The position numbers were made by a program, and so were the translations under genes. This document shows, piece after piece, positions 31,564 to 33,598 of a stretch of DNA of 33,598 bases. The first letter of the stretch is position 1. Every line of letters starts with the position of its first letter. The stretch is from Longimicrobium sp. (GTDB taxonomy: Bacteria > Gemmatimonadota > Gemmatimonadetes > Longimicrobiales > Longimicrobiaceae), in NCBI RefSeq assembly GCF_036388275.1, contig NZ_DASVSF010000084.1, positions 1 to 33,598 on the forward strand, given 5' to 3'. The notes under the pieces were generated by a model. It saw only the letters and a program-made list of their open reading frames with translations. It was not told where the DNA came from and did no database searches.

Positions 31564-33368
31564 AGCGCGCGGTTCTGCTCGCGCTGGCGCTGCTGGCCGG
31601 GGCGCTTCCCGCGCGGGCGCAGGACGCGGCCGACCGGGCCTGGGCCGCGGGCGAGACCGAGGCGGCGCGCCCGCTGTACGAGGCGCGCCTGCGGGCGGAC
31701 TCGACGGACGCCACCGCGCTGCACCGCCTGGCGCTGCTGCACGCCTGGGCACAGCGGTACGACGAGAGCCTGGTGCTGTTCGACCGGCTGCTGCGGGTGA
31801 GCCCCGGCAACCGCGAGGTGCAGGTAGACCGCGCACGGGTGATCGGGTGGCGCGGCGACCCACGCGGCGCGGCGGCGGCGCTGGAGCCGCTGCTGGCGGC
31901 CGATCCCGGGTTCCTGCCGGCGCTGCAGGCCCGCGCCCAGTTCGAGTCGTGGGCCGGCGCGTACGACGCGGCGCTGGCCACGTACGGCCGCATCGCCCAG
32001 ATCACCCCCGACGATCGCTCCGTGGGGCTGGACCGGGCGCGCGTGCTCTCGTGGGCCTCGCGGCACGAGGCGGCGCGGGCGGCGTACGACTCGCTGCTGC
32101 GCCAGGACCCGAACGACGTTCCCACGCTGCTGGGGCTTGGCCAGGTGCTGGCCTGGTCCGCGCGGCTGGACAGCGCCGAGGCGGTGTACGCGCGCGTGCT
32201 GCGGATTGCCCCGGGCGAGGTGGAGGCCCAGCGCGGCTTGGCGCGGCTGGCGGGGTGGGGCGGGCGGCTGGTCTCCGCCGAGACCCGCTGGCGCGCCCTG
32301 CTGGCCACGCACCCGGACGACGTACCGGCGTGGGTGGGCCTGTCGCAGACGCTGCGCTGGCAGGGGCGCGACGCGGCCGCCTACGACGCCGCACGCCGCG
32401 CCGTGCGGCTGGCGCCCACGGATCCCGACGCCCGCGAGGCGCTGCGCTGGGCGGGCATGCCGCTGGCGCCGCGCGTAAACGCGGTGCAGCTGTACGAGTC
32501 CGATTCCGACCTCAACCGCATCATGACCACCTCGGCCACGGCCGCCTACCGTCCGGCGCTGAACGTGGAGCTGCGCGGCGACGTGTACGCGCGCACCAGC
32601 GAGTCGGGGGAGCGCGGCGTGGGCGAAGGCTTCTACGTGGAGCGCCGGACGGTGGGCGCTTCGCTTTCGGGGTGGACGCTGCTGGAGCCGGGATGGGGCC
32701 TTTCGGGCACCGTGGGCGCGAGCGACCTGGAGGACTCGGGCGCTCCCATCGCCACCGTGCGGGCGGCGGTGAGCTCGCCGGCGCGCTACCCGCTCAAGGG
32801 CGGGCTGGGGTACGCGCGGTATGCAATGGACGCCACGGCGCAGCTCATCGAGCGCGAGGTGCGCGTGGACGAGCTGTCGACCTCGCTGGGGTGGAGCCCG
32901 GCCCGGGGATGGACGGTGTCGGGCGGGGGCGGAGGTTCGCGGTTCACGGGCGGCGAGTCCGGCGAGAAGAACCACCGGTGGAACGGGAACGTGGCGGTGG
33001 CGCGCCGCCTGTCCGCGCCGGTCACGCTGGGGATCGGCGTGCGCGCGTTCGGGTTCGAGCGCGACCTGAACGACGCGTACTTCGACCCGGACTTCTACGG
33101 GCTGGCCGAGGCCACGGCGCGGTGGCTGCGCGAAACGCGGCACTGGTCCGTGGAGGCCGAGGTGGCGCCGGGCATCCAGCAGGTGCGGAGCGACGGGGAG
33201 CCGGGCGGGGCGGTTCGCGGGGTGGGGAGCGTGGCGTACCTGTTCTCGCCGGGGCGGCGAATCGTGCTGCAGGGCACCTTTGCGAACGCCGGCCTTTCCG
33301 CCATCGCCGGCAACGGGGCCGACTACCGCTACCGCGCCGTGAGCCTGACGGGCGCCTGGAGTTTCTAA
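31560..33368 (+). CDS. TPR-containing outer-membrane beta-barrel exporter (YaiO/PgaA-like)
   Basis: The 602-residue protein has a signal peptide (ends ALPARA, about residue 20), about seven TPR-like repeats in the periplasm (about 22-300; RLALLHAWAQRYDESLVLFD, LLGLGQVLAWSARLDSAEAV) and a C-terminal beta-barrel (about 310-602) of alternating aromatic strands ending in Phe (TGAWSF), as expected for BAM-inserted outer-membrane proteins. The combination matches YaiO-family and PgaA/BcsC-like polysaccharide exporters. The start overlaps the hydrolase stop (ATGA). With the synthase and hydrolase it completes a synthase-dependent secretion route from inner to outer membrane, and it shows that the cell is diderm. 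Confidence 0.88.
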   Translation: MKRAVLLALALLAGALPARAQDAADRAWAAGETEAARPLYEARLRADSTDATALHRLALLHAWAQRYDESLVLFDRLLRVSPGNREVQVDRARVIGWRGDPRGAAAALEPLLAADPGFLPALQARAQFESWAGAYDAALATYGRIAQITPDDRSVGLDRARVLSWASRHEAARAAYDSLLRQDPNDVPTLLGLGQVLAWSARLDSAEAVYARVLRIAPGEVEAQRGLARLAGWGGRLVSAETRWRALLATHPDDVPAWVGLSQTLRWQGRDAAAYDAARRAVRLAPTDPDAREALRWAGMPLAPRVNAVQLYESDSDLNRIMTTSATAAYRPALNVELRGDVYARTSESGERGVGEGFYVERRTVGASLSGWTLLEPGWGLSGTVGASDLEDSGAPIATVRAAVSSPARYPLKGGLGYARYAMDATAQLIEREVRVDELSTSLGWSPARGWTVSGGGGGSRFTGGESGEKNHRWNGNVAVARRLSAPVTLGIGVRAFGFERDLNDAYFDPDFYGLAEATARWLRETRHWSVEAEVAPGIQQVRSDGEPGGAVRGVGSVAYLFSPGRRIVLQGTFANAGLSAIAGNGADYRYRAVSLTGAWSF

Positions 33369-33421
33369 GAGCGGCTGTCGACAGGATGCACGCGAAAGCT
33401 GCCGAAGCGCACGCGAATTCT

Positions 33422-33450
33422 CCCTTTCCCCTGCGAAGCGGGGGAGAGGG
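33422..33450. repeat. GC-rich hairpin repeat, copy 9
   Basis: CCCTTTCCCCTGC and GCGGGGGAGAGGG arms around GAA. It lies 54 bases after the exporter stop. Confidence 0.7.
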
Positions 33451-33488
33451 CCGGGGAGAGGGGGCTCCCGGGTACAGGAGTGGTAGAT

Positions 33489-33598
33489 TGTTTACAGTTT
33501 AGACCGGGAGGATCGTTGACAGTTTGCGATGGTAACGAGCATGGCCTCGACACGGAGATGAGCCATGCCGCAACCGACACGACCTGTGAACGATCGTC
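33489..33598 (+). mobile_element. Left end of an insertion sequence (truncated by the window)
   Basis: TGTTTACAGTTTA (33489-33501) and GTTGACAGTTTG (33515-33526) are two similar 12-base units in direct repeat near a putative TG terminus, a typical arrangement of transposase-binding sites. A small gene start follows at 33565. The style resembles IS481/IS3-group elements with a DDE integrase-type transposase, but only 110 bases are present, so the family is a guess. Confidence 0.55.
33565..33598 (+). CDS. Start of a probable transposase (partial)
   Basis: ATG 33565 is preceded by GGAGATGAGCC and opens an unbroken frame to the window end (MPQPTRPVNDR...). Its position just inside the putative insertion-sequence end suggests a transposase. 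Eleven residues allow no family call. Confidence 0.4.
   Translation, partial: MPQPTRPVNDR

Noticed and set aside
26902..31863. 1653-residue minus-strand open frame across the polysaccharide operon
   Set aside because: It spans several real genes and the gaps between them. The composition is His/Arg/Gly-rich and it has no recognisable domain.

Overview
The DNA is about 70% GC and carries many short GC-rich hairpins of one family, whose chance translations read SPLP...AGEG/GGG, between genes. Together with the gene content this suggests a soil-type Gemmatimonadota bacterium close to Longimicrobium. That placement is inference from style, not from a marker gene. No rRNA, tRNA, CRISPR array or prophage is visible. 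One insertion sequence begins at the extreme right edge.

Layout. (1) 1-1416: the tail of an unknown gene, a repeat-filled spacer, and a small membrane-anchored protein. (2) 1442-4248: a two-domain homocysteine methyltransferase/methylenetetrahydrofolate reductase, coupled to a lipoprotein esterase. (3) 4803-6674, minus strand: an ECF sigma factor, a zinc anti-sigma factor with RsrA-like Cys/His spacing, and a GntR-type regulator, all with overlapping ends. (4) 6971-13302, plus strand, divergent from (3): a cell-envelope set consisting of a beta-propeller lipoprotein, a lipoprotein of unknown function, a DoxX-like membrane protein, an orphan solute-binding lipoprotein, a cation-efflux protein with altered metal-site residues, a DM13 protein, a b-type cytochrome and a Tat-exported molybdopterin oxidoreductase. 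(5) 13450-17240: an NAD-salvage cluster with NrtR, nicotinate phosphoribosyltransferase, nicotinamidase and a macrodomain protein; a palindrome of the same type lies before nrtR and over the pncB promoter. (6) 17347-23562: a winged-helix/AT-hook protein, then a hybrid kinase, a CheY-like regulator and a Hpt-receiver-GGDEF-receiver diguanylate cyclase. (7) 23579-25993, minus strand and tail to tail with (6): a diverged paralogue of that cyclase with a lost GGDEF active site but a retained c-di-GMP inhibitory site. (8) 26306-33368: an exopolysaccharide synthesis and export operon with a HEAT-repeat membrane protein, a processive GT2 synthase, a TPR-glycoside hydrolase and a TPR/beta-barrel exporter. 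(9) 33489-end: the left end of an insertion sequence.

How it may work. The two most interesting systems are a thiol-redox sigma/anti-sigma switch facing an envelope electron-transfer operon (3+4), and a phosphorelay making c-di-GMP, with an inactive cyclase paralogue as possible receptor, beside a polysaccharide secretion operon that has no PilZ domain of its own (6+7+8). The individual protein families are mostly clear from motifs; the links between modules are inference from gene order.
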